DNA from: Istiophorus platypterus
Taxonomy: Eukaryota > Chordata > Actinopteri > Istiophoriformes > Istiophoridae
Reading direction: 5' to 3'
DNA: 64,000 nucleotides
NCBI GenBank assembly: GCA_016859345.1
Contig: CM029124.1
Coordinates: 12,148,980-12,212,979 of the forward strand
Shown: piece by piece, positions 42,730 to 55,290 of the stretch
Layout: the number at the start of each line of letters is the position of its first letter
Position numbering within the stretch: the stretch's first letter is position 1
Notes under the pieces: generated by a model
Database searches by the model: none
The model's input: the letters and a program-made list of their open reading frames with translations, nothing else
Told to the model about the DNA's origin: nothing
Position numbers and translations under genes: made by a program

Positions 42730-43090
42730 CTTCCTCTTCTTGAACCAACTCTCTGGACCTTCACAAAAGACCTACATATCTCAACCACAGCCCTCGCCGT
42801 TCACCAAGATATCTAAACCTCACATTGTCATGCCTCTGCCACTGCATCCCACAGAAAACCTCCTGAAAATTAGTTTTTGGCAACCGGCTTGCAAACACAC
42901 TCTCCTGTCTGCTGCAAGCCACCAAGGCTTTGTTAGGCAGGCCTGCTCTGAGCCCAGAGCCTTCAAGACCCCCATTATGCAGCAGGACTCAGCGGGGCAG
43001 AAAGAGCAGGAGTGTTTTCGCCAGTCATGTGGGCACACAGGCATTATACACTCTTCAGTGGCACTGTAGATATTTTGTGAATCTTACAAA
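42730..43090. promoter_or_regulatory. candidate desert enhancer block 5
   Basis: Non-repetitive, balanced block with GAAAATTAGTTTTTGGC, CAAGGCTTTGTTAGGCAGG and CCATTATGCAG. The 114-codon open frame through it has no recognisable domain. Inference from texture only. Confidence 0.35.
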
Positions 43091-43641
43091 CAGAGGGGGA
43101 GGCCTGCAAAGGCTGCAAGAAGAAGTTTTGATAATTGGGAGTTATATAAGTTCCCAAATCCTCACAGGAGGATTTTAAGTTTTTTCCCCTATTGTGTGTT
43201 TTGAAAAGCTGTGTGTGAAGGCCCCACTGCGAAGGTGACACAAATCCTTTGACATAAATCATTGTGTAAAGGTTAAAAGAATACAGTCAAGTGCTCAGGA
43301 AGAAGAGCCTCTAATTGCTTGCTTTGCTCCAGCTTTGCTGAGCAGTGTTTTACAAATTAAACAACAGCTCTTGCACACTGCAGAGCATTTGTCTGTGTGT
43401 GCACGCTTCTCGTGCACGTGTTTGTGTACCATTGTTTACATGTGCCTTTGTGTATGTCCACTTATGTCTTATTGTAAAAATAAGCTTGTTTAGAGCTTCC
43501 TGGGCAGGAAGAGCTCGAGTTTTTAGTAATCAGTGATGGACACACTCAGGGCTCCCTGCATCTCAAACAACAGTGCTTCTGTCAGGGGCCCTGTGTGCAG
43601 AGTGGGCTGGCTGAGCAGCTCTGATCTCTACTGTTGTGTGA

Positions 43642-43666
43642 TTTTTTTTTTTTTTTTTTTTTTTTT
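43642..43666. repeat. poly-T run
   Basis: Uninterrupted run of about 25 thymines. Confidence 0.95.
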
Positions 43667-44734
43667 GAATCACACTAGGGAACATGTGTGTGTGTGTTTG
43701 AGGTGCATGGTGCTAACCCTCCACTGAGTAGCAATGCATGAACTGTTGCTCCTGCTGTTGCCTTCTATGTTAATAAGACGCGGATCGGGGTGGGAAGGGG
43801 GGGGGGTACACAGATGTAATTCAAGGTTGACATCACAAGATTCATAATGCACCTAGAGTTTGGTTATCATGCATTTGGCAGACCTTAGGCGAACTTTCAA
43901 AGTCGATACGGGAGACAACCCCACAGTCACTCACAGATAATGATTTCACATGAGGCAGCTCGGATAAGTGATGACAAAACGATTTCAGATCAGATGTTTC
44001 AGATTATTATCAGAGATGTTTTGGAAATCAATTTCTTTTCATAAAACTAATATATTCAATAATATTTTGATGCAGAAATCCCTCGCAGCTCATTACAAGC
44101 CCTCTGTATTTGTAATCACTGTGCCTTTTATGCAGCGTTTCAAGCTGTCAAGCCGCTCGCTTCTTGTCACTCAGTTATGTGTTCTAGAGAGAAGAGTTCA
44201 GGGTGTGTAAATGTATTTATGAATGCATGATTTTGTGAAAGTGTGTACTTGGCTCTCTCCTCTTGCTGTCTAATAACTGGTAACCCCAGCTGTGAGTGTG
44301 TGTGTGTATTTGTCTGCCTGTGTAAAGCTGAGGCTCGCCGGGGCACTGAGGCGTAACTTGGCCCCAGTCAGGCCAGTGCGCAGAGTGCAGAGACCAAAAA
44401 GCCTCCAGCCGCGTTTTCCCTCTCCCTCTCTTTCTCGTTCAATCTCTCTCTCTTCCACTGGGATTTGGAAATAGGTAGCCCGGAAGATGTAACACGTATT
44501 TATTTTGTATACAGAATAAATGCCCTTTTGTAAATGCACATGTGGTAGATTTTACTGACTTTGCTGTGACCATCAGAAAAAAAGAAGAAGAATATACAAT
44601 TTCACTACACTAAAGTGAGATTCCATAGATAATCGCTCTTTTTCTTGCGTTGTCTCCATTTCTATATCCTCTCTCTGTGTCTCTTCTCATTTCCTTTCTC
44701 CCTCACAGGACCTTCCAGTACCCTGAAGAGGAAG

Positions 44735-45275
44735 ACCAGCATGGAGCCTGGGCCACTGGTTAAGCATTTTCATGCTGGATTTGAAATCAGATTATATATG
44801 GGCCTGCTCAATTGACTTAATGGATTTGAAGAGACTAGATCCTATTAATAAAGGAATAAAAGAGATGGAGGAAAGGAGAAAAGGGGTGACTTTGCCCCCG
44901 AGGCTGTCGCCCCACTGGTGGGACTAGAGGGCTAATCTGCCATGCAAATTAAATCCTGCCTCTATGCTGTGGCCCCTCTAATGTCCTCCATTACACACTT
45001 TTTATTTGTTGTGATCTGATATTGCAAACAGCTTTGGTTCCAGCAGCAGTCAGACTGGTATGGGACTGATTACTGGGGCAGATGGAATTTGCATCCTTTC
45101 CCTTCCTAACAAATTGCTCTTTACCTTGGAGGAACGAGCAATGGGAATATTTCGAGATGGTCTTCAGATTGGGACTGACACCAGTTTGGTGCCCTCTCGG
45201 GAACTGTTAAAGAATCATGAGAATCCTTCATGAGTTTCAGGCAGGATTATGAGTTGCAGTTGAGACCGAGAGTTT
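44735..45275. promoter_or_regulatory. candidate desert enhancer block 6 (two octamer sites)
   Basis: Long unique-looking block. It contains a perfect POU octamer ATGCAAAT (44942-44949, running into TTAAA), the inverted octamer ATTTGCAT (45087-45094), and many TAAT/ATTA cores (GGGCTAATCTG, CTCTAATGTCC, CTTAATGGATT). No coding potential. The combination resembles vertebrate neural enhancers. Unproven. Confidence 0.45.
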
Positions 45276-45289
45276 TAATCAGTGAGAGT

Positions 45290-46480
45290 AGCAGTATTTG
45301 GGCTGTAACAGAGCTTGCCTCGTCGTTTTCTCCTTTGTCTTAATGAGGTTGTACTTTGCTTCATTCCTTGGAAGTCTACATCTCACACTCTGTTTCTGTC
45401 GGATTGTTAAAAGTAGCTGTAAAAACACACATATGCCACATATGCTAATCCGATTTGCACTTAATCATGACAGGGATTATACTGTATGTATAGTTGCCAC
45501 AAAGCTGTGAAACTTTTAGCGTTTCTCTGGGGTTTTCCAGCAGCAAAGTTCACCTTCCTGTGAGTGTGGGGCAGACAATTCGGGCTACAAGAAAAAAAAA
45601 ATTCCCAAGGAACTCATGTATAAGTAGCTTTCAAGGTTGCCTGCTAAGCCTTTTTCTTTGAATAATCGCTGCAAATGAGTAGATGAAATGCTGGCTAAAG
45701 TGTTTGTTTGTTTGTTTGTGCATTGGCCAGTTGGTGGGAAAGTATGCTTTCTTTGCATGAAGTAGTGTGACACAAAATGAATTTTACTTCAATGAAAAAA
45801 CAATATGAAAACAATATAGATCTCAGTAAGAAATGAAAAAAACTTACACACAAATAAATACCCATATCACACTCTTTTATATAAAACAACAAATAGATAA
45901 AACATAAAACTTGGTGGGAAAATGCACACGTGGTCAAACCCATGGTCAAAAGCACGTGTTCACTGTACATAAATTCATCCTTTTTGTCAGTACAAAATCA
46001 TAATTTTTACCTCCAGCATTTGTACCTGATGGTTTCCACTGTATAATGAAAAGGATGTTCTGCTCCTTCTATTGCATACTATATCAACATGGGAGGAGCA
46101 TTATTTCTGTCCAATCACAACTGAGAAAAACACAGGACAAAAAACCAAGCGCTGGTTCTTCAGCCTATTATCAGCTTTGAGTGTTTTACCAATCACTGCA
46201 AGAGAAACTGCTTCTGCAGGATAAACATAAACTAAATATGGAATATATCCAGTATCTTTGATATCAACATCCTGCCAAATAAAAATGAATATCCACCTTT
46301 CAAACAAAGGTATGCCTGGGAGTGTGGACCTCATTTCAAGCACAATTAACTTGAAATGGAGTGCTGCAAGATCAATAGTCCCCAGTTGATCCAGAGGGAG
46401 CTGTCAGTCTATGGAAATGGCACACATATGGTAATATCCCCAGCTTAACAACAACTTAGAGGATTTACTGTTGCTGTTTT
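45290..46480. other. desert DNA, no gene seen
   Basis: AT-rich noncoding DNA including a short (GTTT)n at about 45703-45718. No exon recognised. Confidence 0.55.
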
Positions 46481-46489
46481 CAGACCCAC

Positions 46490-46690
46490 ATGAATAACAA
46501 ACAGTGGGCCACCCCCTGGGAACCATTTTGTTTTATCCCAGCTTCAATTAATCTTTAAGGGGGAGTATACCATTCAGGAGAAATGGCAGGGGGGATATGA
46601 AGAGGGCGTTTTGTAGATGCAAAAGGTATTCTGCTAATTATAAAAATTACGAATAGACAATCCATTCATGCAAATTTGATGCGTGTGTGT
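46490..46690. promoter_or_regulatory. candidate desert enhancer block 7 (octamer)
   Basis: Block with TTCAATTAATCTTTAAG, GCTAATTATAAAAATTACG and a perfect octamer ATGCAAAT at 46668-46675. Non-repetitive. Inference from motif density. Confidence 0.4.
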
Positions 46691-47639
46691 TTGAGTGTTG
46701 TCTTCCACTACCCGGCTCACCATCAACTCCTTTCCTCCTCAACTCTCCCTCCATTACACACACAGTCAGATAAAGTGTGATTGCACTTTCATTTTCTAGT
46801 TAGGACATTTTTGTCTCAGCGAGAGCTGCTATTGACAGGCAAGCGGACATTAGCAGCATCATATGAGTTCTTACACTGATGAGTGTGATAAGATCTCAGG
46901 AGATGTGTATGGATTTTACCTCCTGCTGACTGCACTTCTCTCCTCTTAGCCTCCGGGCCAGAAACCTGTGGCATAAAAGGATCTGAAAAGAGGAAAGGAG
47001 AGGGAGGATAGCAGGCAAGCAAGGGTAGTTATACGCTCCAGTGTGATGTCATTAAGTCAGATTCGTTTAGTGGCGTCATGTGCGGACAGCCAGCACGTAT
47101 AGACAATGCGGTGTCACCTGAGATAGCGCTGGGACTTAGGTCAATTCGAAATTGATTTACCTCAACTCTGCGATTGATGAAGTCCGTTCAGGTTAAACTA
47201 CAGAGTTCTCGATTGGACATGCACTTTGGGGAGTCACTATTGGAATTGACTTCTATGTGTCGCCCTCAGCTCAAGCCAGGTGGGAAATTGAGTTACAAAG
47301 CACAGTATGAGAGGGATAGATGACCTCTCTGACAGTTATACAGTTTGTGTCTGCCTTTCATAACTCCAGCTTAAGAAAGTTGGTTGACTGAACTGAAAAG
47401 AAGACTAACGTAAAAACCCATATTACCTTCTTCATACTCTTTTAATCTTGATGGCTGTTGTGGCCTCTTGAGGATAAGAGCGCTGGAGAAATGTAGCTAT
47501 TCAAAACATGACTGAGAAAGCCCTGATACTGGAAAGTCCCAGAATGATGGGGCAGTCAGAGGTATGTAAAACACCTTCCCTCCTTTTTATTTGGGAGGGT
47601 GAGATGTAGGTGGAGACACGTGACAGGCACAGAGGCAAT
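46691..47639. other. desert DNA between blocks 7 and 8, no gene seen
   Basis: Mixed sequence. Short open frames only, none resembling an exon. Confidence 0.5.
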
Positions 47640-47965
47640 TCCCTGTCCTGTTTTCTGGGGGAGTGTGTTATACTAAATCTAAATTGCTAGTATGATTTCA
47701 TCACTCGGCTCTGATGAAGGAGAAGTGATGTTGGTAAAGAAATGAATAAATGGGAAAAAAGAGAAAACCCACCACGACCCGGGGCTTGTGGCTCTTCCCG
47801 ACTCCAGCTTTTATCATGTAAATAAGGCGAATGGGACTGGGTTAGGGGGACAATTCCCCAGCCGCCACTTGGGCCAAATACAACTTTCCTGCGCTTTAGG
47901 CTCACAATGAGGAATGTATTTGGAGGCCTCAGTTTTAATTTAACTAGAGTGGCAGCTGAGGGGGC
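47640..47965. promoter_or_regulatory. candidate desert enhancer block 8
   Basis: Unique-looking block with GCTTTTATCATGTAAATAAGG, CCAGCCGCCACTTGGG and CAGTTTTAATTTAACTAG. No protein-like frame. Confidence 0.4.
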
Positions 47966-48229
47966 ACCAGGGACCTCATCTCATGACTGCTAGGATCACT
48001 TCAGTGGAAGGAGGGGAAACCTCAGCCCGGTGCCGCACATTTCAATGTGCAAGATCTCTTCCACAGCTCCATCACCGGCTGTGTGTATGTGTGTGTTTCT
48101 TTGCGTGTTTGTGTGTTGCGGCTGACTGTTGCACATGCTCTGTAACACCTCTTTGGTTTCCCAGGGAGGAAACATGCTTCTTGCTCCGCTGTAACATTTG
48201 ATTCATTACGATCTGAAACAGCACATCAG

Positions 48230-48610
48230 TTCGCTTATTATGTCTTAAAAAATCCTCCCAGCGTCCCAAAGAGCAAGGGGGAAAAAACCACCAAAGAGGC
48301 GCTGCCTTGAAATTGACAGCTGTTATTGTGCTGTGCCATCTGGTGCATTTGCCAGGGAACAGAAAAGGGTTAATATTCTATGATGTGTGGTAGCAGTGGC
48401 ACAGCCTCTTTTGCACAGCCAGAGTGAAATACCGGGTGCCAGGAGTCTGTGCACCCAATGGAGAGAAACCCTCAACATTAGCATGGCACAATATCAACCA
48501 ATGTGGCTAATTTAATGGGTCAAATACGGTTGGGAGGGTGCCAAAATAACAGCCGTACCACCAGAATTTCTAACAGGGTGGAGAATCACAAAGGACAGTT
48601 ACAGCTCTGC
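48230..48610. promoter_or_regulatory. candidate desert enhancer block 9 with a CTCF-like site
   Basis: Balanced block with TTGAAATTGACAGCTGTTAT (MEIS-like TGACAG), ATTAGCAT (48477-48484) and TTTAATGGGTC. A reverse-oriented CTCF-like core, GCCATCTGGTGC, lies at 48335-48346. Confidence 0.4.
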
Positions 48611-49359
48611 TTGGCGTTATACAGCTTTTTATCATAATTCTCTGCATATAAAGCATAGCAATCTTGCAAATGTTATTTTCCTTTTTTGTTAACCCGACAT
48701 TTGGGAAATCTGTGTTCAGCTTGTGTGTCTATTTGTTTTCCTGTCCATTTGTGTGCTAGCATGTACTTTGCTGTGTTGGAGCTGTCATTATTCATTGACC
48801 ACAGATGTAAATGGATCTAAACAATGGGATGCACGTGCTGCGGGTAGCGATGGCCCCTGGAGAGGACAGGGCCTGCTGAAATTAATAGGCCTCCCGTGGC
48901 TAAATAAGCAATGGCAAAATAAGCCTAAATGTCCCCCAGTTGCATGACAGACAGGGCCCAAGAATCCGAACAGCAGGTAGTTATTATATGAATTGCTGGA
49001 GAGGGACATATTGCAGACCCAACATGCCACATCAAAACCATCACACTGCACTGGATGTGAATCATTATGTGTGCATGGTATGTTTCAGTGGAGGACAAAA
49101 CCCATTTGCTGTAAAATATTTCCTTCTATTTTTGCTATTTGTGTGTACTGCTGTTTTTTAAATATCTCAAATAATTCTTTTACAGCTTATGAGCATCAGT
49201 TTGAAAACATTCAAAGAGTTACATTCTTTTATACAACGGTGATTATCATTGAACTTTTTTTGTGAGGAGAGGCAAACTATGAAAGATCAAACAAGAAAAC
49301 TAGTCTTTCTATTAGAAAGAACCACATATGGGCACTCATATGCTCAGAGCTCAAGAATA

Positions 49360-49660
49360 TGGATATAAATATGCTTAGCTGGAGGACGCAATTCTTTGAG
49401 CTCTCGGCTCATTTCTAATTCTGATTGCTGTTTCACAAAATGGTCCAACATTTAAGGCGATCGGCGGGGGGTAAATTAGTGCTCCGAGATGAATTATCAT
49501 ACAATTAAGGATCCCAGAATGTGCCAAAAGACAAAACACACAATATGGAGGAAAAGCCTACTTTCCCCTGTATTCATCAGAGACAGACCTGTGTCCCACC
49601 CCCTTTTAAAGGAACAGGCTTTGACTTTCTAGTCCATTTACACTCGAGCTTATTTTGACA
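49360..49660. promoter_or_regulatory. candidate desert enhancer block 10
   Basis: Contains TTTCTAATTCTGATTGCTG, GGCGATCGGCGGGGGGTAAATTAG-type mixed sequence and ATGAATTATCATACAATTAAGG. Non-repetitive and noncoding. Inference. Confidence 0.35.
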
Positions 49661-52370
49661 CTGGTGCACTTTGTTAACAGATTTCTGTGACATATAGTTT
49701 CGGGTCATTGTGAAACACCAAACTTATTTCCCTGCTTCTGTTCAGATATTCAGAGCTAAATAGTGACTGACGAGCCATCTAATTCTGCTTGTGCGGTTAG
49801 ATTTTGATGAGATTTAAAACGTGTTCCTCATGCTGTTGCTCTCCGTGTTTTCCTCTAGCTTCTGTATGGTGGTAGAGGCAGCTGTATTTGGGATCTGGGC
49901 TGTGTGGAGTGATGGGACTGCAGAGGTGGTCAATAATCTATTACAGCGCACAACCCTCTGCAGAGTGACAAATGTCTGTCAGAGAAATGGGCCCAGAGAG
50001 GTCAGAGCTGGGCTACTGACCTCAGCCCCCCTCAGCACCAACACATACCTAGAGCAGGCTGACGCAGTCCACAGTGAAATACTCAGTTTGATGGCAGGTG
50101 TCTTTTATGAAAACATTATTTCCCTTTCAAAAATTCATTTTCCTTTGTGGCCACGGCAGTAAACCACAACATCCAACTCATCATCACTGCAAGGCTCAAA
50201 AAATCCTGCAATCTTGTACAGTGCCATATAAAATGAGGCTTTAAAATTTAGGAACTCATTTTCTTTTTTTTTTTTCTTTTTAGCTATGAATCATCTTGCT
50301 GTTAAGAAACATCCCTCCGTCACAGAACAAGCACAAGAAATCCCATGAAGATCAGAAACATGGATGCTGTTATGATCATGCATGGAGACATAGATAACCA
50401 GGTTTATTATATTCCATGTAAGAGCAATATCCCAATTAATATCAGAACAAGTATACTAATGTACTTGTAAATGCAAAAGTAAATGCTCTAACTGATGACA
50501 TTCCAAGTTCCAGGTCTATGAAATAGACCAAATTAAAACCCATAGGTAATTCTCTCCACAGCTGAGTATACTTTAATGAATACTAATAGAAATATTCACA
50601 AGAAATCTTTTTGTTGAGGGAATAAATGAAACTGGGATTTGCATGCAAGTCTATTGATATACAGTAGAGTTTTGCTTTTTAGGTTTGTGTTCTAGTCTTA
50701 ATTCTCCTGTCCTCTGCACACTTCAACGCAGTATTGTGTGTTACAATTTATGGATTTGTTGTAGTTGTTTATATGTTAACACATTTGATTTGCTTTGATT
50801 CTCACTATGCCGGATTTATTTTTTTGCTTTTTATGGTGAAAATGAAGTTAAGTTTCCAAACTGTGGGCAGCAAAGCTTTGTTTCAAATCATATCTTATTG
50901 GAAGAAAGGACCCTTATATGTGACTCCATTTGGTGCTGAGTGTATAAAACCCCCTTCGAAGCCTTTTGGAGTCACCCGTTGAAGAGTCAGTGGCCATGTG
51001 TATTGGCAGCTCCACTTCCATGTTATAATGATAGGAATGGACGTAGACCATTTAAGTATCAAATCAATATCAAATTAAATTTTTTAGCAGTGCAAGCTCC
51101 ACTCAGAATCACCTGTAATTAGCCTTGGCAGACTGCGGTTACACTGCTCTCATGTCACTTTTTTTCTCCCAATACACAGGCTGCTCAGGCCTATACTCGC
51201 GACACCTGAACACCTGAAGTAGGTTAAGCAGAAACACATGCGTCTAGCCTGGTGGTGTGGTTTGGAAAATGGGCTGGGACCTGATTTAGATAAAAACACG
51301 ATGACCCACAGGCACTCCTATAATGAATAGTGTGTCCTCTGAGCCTTTCGTTTTCCCCCAGCTTACTACATTTGTCATCTTCATATGAATAAACAGGCCT
51401 ATTTAATCTCTCTGTCCTTTCATGGGATTTTGTGGCACATATATATATATATATATATAAATATATATACAATAACAGCAGGCAATGTGTAGCATACAAA
51501 CATGCTTGTTTTGTCCCGTTTCTGCTGAATGGTTATCATGAGAATCTCCATTGCAAATGAACTGCAGAGAGATGCAGTACCAATCCGTCATTCTCTGAAT
51601 TTATGTAGAAACTTTGACAGTGTTTTGAATTAGCTCGGACCTCCACACGTGATCAGTCTAGTAGGATGTTCTTGTAACAAAAACCACAGTATTGGCTATA
51701 GCTTAGGCAGAGAAATGTCTTGAGGTTGCTAAGAGAAGCAGGAAGATGGTAGATGTGCTGATGCTGACCTATCCGTCTCACTATGCTCACTTCTGTAACA
51801 CATCTACTGTTGATAAAGTGGAAATTAATTGTACCTGAATGACATGCGAGCTGGGAATCTGCACATTGGCTTTGTCTTTTTAATAGACTTACACCTCATT
51901 TGGCCTCTAAAGCATGTGAAGCCTCCCATGGGATGGCCTGAGGCAGATGCACACACAAAAACACACTCTAACACAGACACACATGCATGCATATATACAG
52001 AAACCAGAGGGAGTGATGCCTAGGCCAGAGAGGTAGACTTAGAAGGATGTGGAGAGAGAAAAAGAGGAGGAAAATGTAAAACGCCGAGACAGAGGCAGAG
52101 GTTGCTTGCAGGAGAAAGATGGGTGAGAGTTAGACAAGAGAGTCGCTGATGTCAGAGACAAAAATGGAGACAGCAACAGACAAAGAGACAATGGTAGATA
52201 AAGGAGAAAACACAGAATGAGCTTGTGCTGTCTATATCGGGCAGTAGTGACAAAGCCTGATTAGGCCATCGCCGCACAGTCAGGGAGGGAGCGAGGGCTG
52301 AACAATGCAGTCCGCTTCCCCTTCATAACAACAGACCTTCCTGTCTGACCCCCTAACCTCTGTCACCAGC
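49661..52370. other. desert DNA, no gene seen
   Basis: Mostly AT-rich. Contains an (AT)n tract at 51438-51470 and a GA-rich stretch at about 52040-52200. No exon recognised. Confidence 0.55.
51438..51470. repeat. (AT)n microsatellite
   Basis: Alternating AT of about 33 bases with one interruption. Confidence 0.95.
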
Positions 52371-52840
52371 AATACGTGTCACAGAAGCGACAACACCCTG
52401 TCAGACCCACCCCACCCTCCCCTCCCTCCCTCTCTCCATCACTCACCTCCCTCCCTCCAACCTCAAGTCAGTCAGTCTGATCTTGATGAACCCCAAATTA
52501 TTCACTTTTGGAACAGCAGGTGTGATAAAGGGAGATCTTATGTTAGTGGTCTTACTTTTTTTTATTACTAGAGGTGCAAAGTTGGTCAAAAGCTCCTCAG
52601 TGCTATTAGAGAGGCAGAGGGAATCCACACTAAAGTACAAAGGAGATTCAAGTTTCATTACTGCCATGACAAGTATTTTACTTCCTATAGTACTATAAGG
52701 TTTGGAGCTAATTAGAAATCAAGACTGCACTGAAACTGGTGCTGGAAAGAAATATCGGTTTTCACATTTCTGACTTTGTGTCCCTGGAACGCACATTCAC
52801 ACATACGATATAATGGGTACAACCAATTATATCATTATTA

Positions 52841-53153
52841 CAGCTGAAACTACTCATCTAATAGTCAACTGAGCTATTTTGTTAGTCTGTTAACTGTTTT
52901 TTGAGCAAATAAACCAAAAGCTCTCATGTTCCTACTTCTTAATGTGAGCATTTGCTGCTTATCTCTCATTTATATCATTGTTATCTAATTATTTCAGCTT
53001 TCAGACCACGGGTCGGACAAAAGTAGTAATTTCGAGACACCGGCTTAGCTATTAGGAAATTGTGATTCACTAATTTCTGACATTTTAAAGATTAAACACC
53101 CTCAAGAAAATAATGAGCAGATTAATCCATGATAAAATAACTGTTAGTTGCAT
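52841..53153 (-). repeat. teleost dispersed repeat, copy 3 (reverse)
   Basis: CAGCTGAAACTACTCATCTA, TTTTTTGAGCAAATAAACC, TAATGTGAGCATTTGCTGC, GGGTCGGACAAAAG and GGAAATTGTGATTCAC, ending with AACTGTTAGTTGCATAAC. Same family and orientation as 29.2 kb, internally deleted. Confidence 0.7.
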
Positions 53154-54225
53154 AACCTAATGTATACACTGTCTCATGTCTACATTCAACAAGTCCCCTT
53201 TCCACTAGATTAAGTGGTTTTATGACTTATATTAGAATACAGAAGACGTTTAATTTTGTTTACAAGTTTTTTTATTATTCATTTCTGTAATAGCCAGTGC
53301 AAGTGATGCCCTGAATTTGTTAAATCATATATAATGTTTTTGTTTTTTTTTTACAATTTGGAGGGTGGAAGGAACACAGAAGCCAATGAAGACAATCCTA
53401 CCATCAAAAACTTAAGTTTAAATCTAATCTATTTCCCAAATATGTTTGAGGGGAAACATAGCTGCTCTGCCTGGATTATGTGAAATACTTCCACTGTACC
53501 ATAAGCAAGTTATAAAATCATTAAAAATATTTCCTTGTTACAATGACAAAAAAAAAAAAAAATTAAAAAAATTAGATGCTATTATGTATTGTTAAAAACA
53601 CAACTTCTGTTGCAAATTTAATAAAACATAAAAATAAAGTTCATTATTTAAAAAAAAAATAAAAATCCACAGATAACAGATACTAATGCTTGCTAATTTC
53701 CTCTGGTTTATTTTGTATTCACTCTGTGTAGTTCAATGCAACTCTAGCAGATGGTTACAGCAGAGTTAAAAATCTGCTGCAAAATGGCATCCCTCTATCA
53801 GAAGTTAACAGTTAACAATTAAAGCGATTCTCCATTTAAACCAGATCTAATTAGCTTTCGCCAAACTCCCTCCTCTCGTACCTCTAAAACATTCCATCTG
53901 CTGCACTGGAGCTCCTGATACTGAACTCCACTTCTATAAAGAACAGCCTCTGCAGAGCTCACTCTCTGGTTTTTTTCCGTTTTTTTTTTTTTTCCTACGG
54001 CTGGTTGGAAGTCATCTTTTGTCTGGTGAGGGGGCTTATTGTCTACATATTAAGTGAGGTTCTGCAAGGGTTTCAGCAGCATCTTGACTCCCCTAAGCTG
54101 AAGAGCAGCTGAGGTTAAGTGGTCTCCTCGCTCATGGCACCCATCTTCTTCTTCACTGTGACAGCTGGGGACCAGAGTGTTGCCATAGATACACTCTCCA
54201 CCCCCAGTCGACTGCTCATTTGACG

Positions 54226-54322
54226 TAAACACACACACGCCCGCACGCATGCACGTGCGCACACACACACACACACACACATGCACACACACACCCACAC
54301 ACCCAAACACACACACACGCAC
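54226..54322. repeat. (CA)n imperfect microsatellite
   Basis: CA repeat with CG and CCC interruptions. The reverse strand gives spurious Cys/Val open frames. Confidence 0.9.
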
Positions 54323-55182
54323 ACATATACTGTATATCAGCTGATAGTGATTGATCTTTGACCTTTTTTTGGTCTCTCGACCATTTTCATGTCTTCTCCA
54401 TCTCTTTATATTCTCTTTCCTAAGGAACTGATTCAAAAACTATTGAGCAACATGAATACTGAATCTGAAAGTAGAAAACTTTCGTTTCATGCACTCTAAG
54501 GTTTAATTGTTTTCTATTAGAGCTGATTATGAAAAATGGAAAATCAGTTTTTGGAACAATAAAAATAAATTTCAGTCACTGTAGATGAGTGCATCTCTGT
54601 TTGTTTTGCTCAAATTGCAGAACTTTTCACTGGAGGTGGAAGAATTCCAAGAGATAAGCCAGTGATCAGGAAAATAATTTCAAATATTATTTTCCAATAA
54701 CACACTCCACGGGGCAACTTCTTGTCTGCAAGGCTATGAAAGACACAGGTCTTGTTCACTGATTGAATGAACGGGAATTTGCTTTGTATGCAGGAACTTC
54801 TCTGAGAGATAAATTTAAAGTTTGAAAATGTATCAGCACTATAGGATCATTTATTTCCAAAGCCAGTGTAATTTTTGTTTGCCTTCAACTGTGTCAAGTG
54901 TATCCCAGTCATTTAAAGTATACAGTAAGTGATACAATGACAAAGAGAGTAAACAGAGATAAGACTTAGAAAAATGGAAACATTTCTTAATCTTTAAATT
55001 ATAGTCCAAGACTATAGATTTTTGGTTGTTGTGTAGGAAATTAACACTTAAGCATTTGTAAGCAATATATATAAACAATTAATTCGTAGTGTATTACAGA
55101 GCATAATGTAGATTTACATAGTTAATAACACACTATAATGAAGTAGCTATGCACAGCTGTATGCAGCTATGATAACATATAT

Positions 55183-55290
55183 CATACACACACAAACACA
55201 CACACACATATAATACGTATATATTAAATATATAATAGTATATATATAAAATGTAATATATAATAGTATTATATAGTATATATACATAAT
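55183..55290. repeat. CA/AT low-complexity tract
   Basis: (CA)n grading into TATA-rich low-complexity sequence. Confidence 0.85.
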
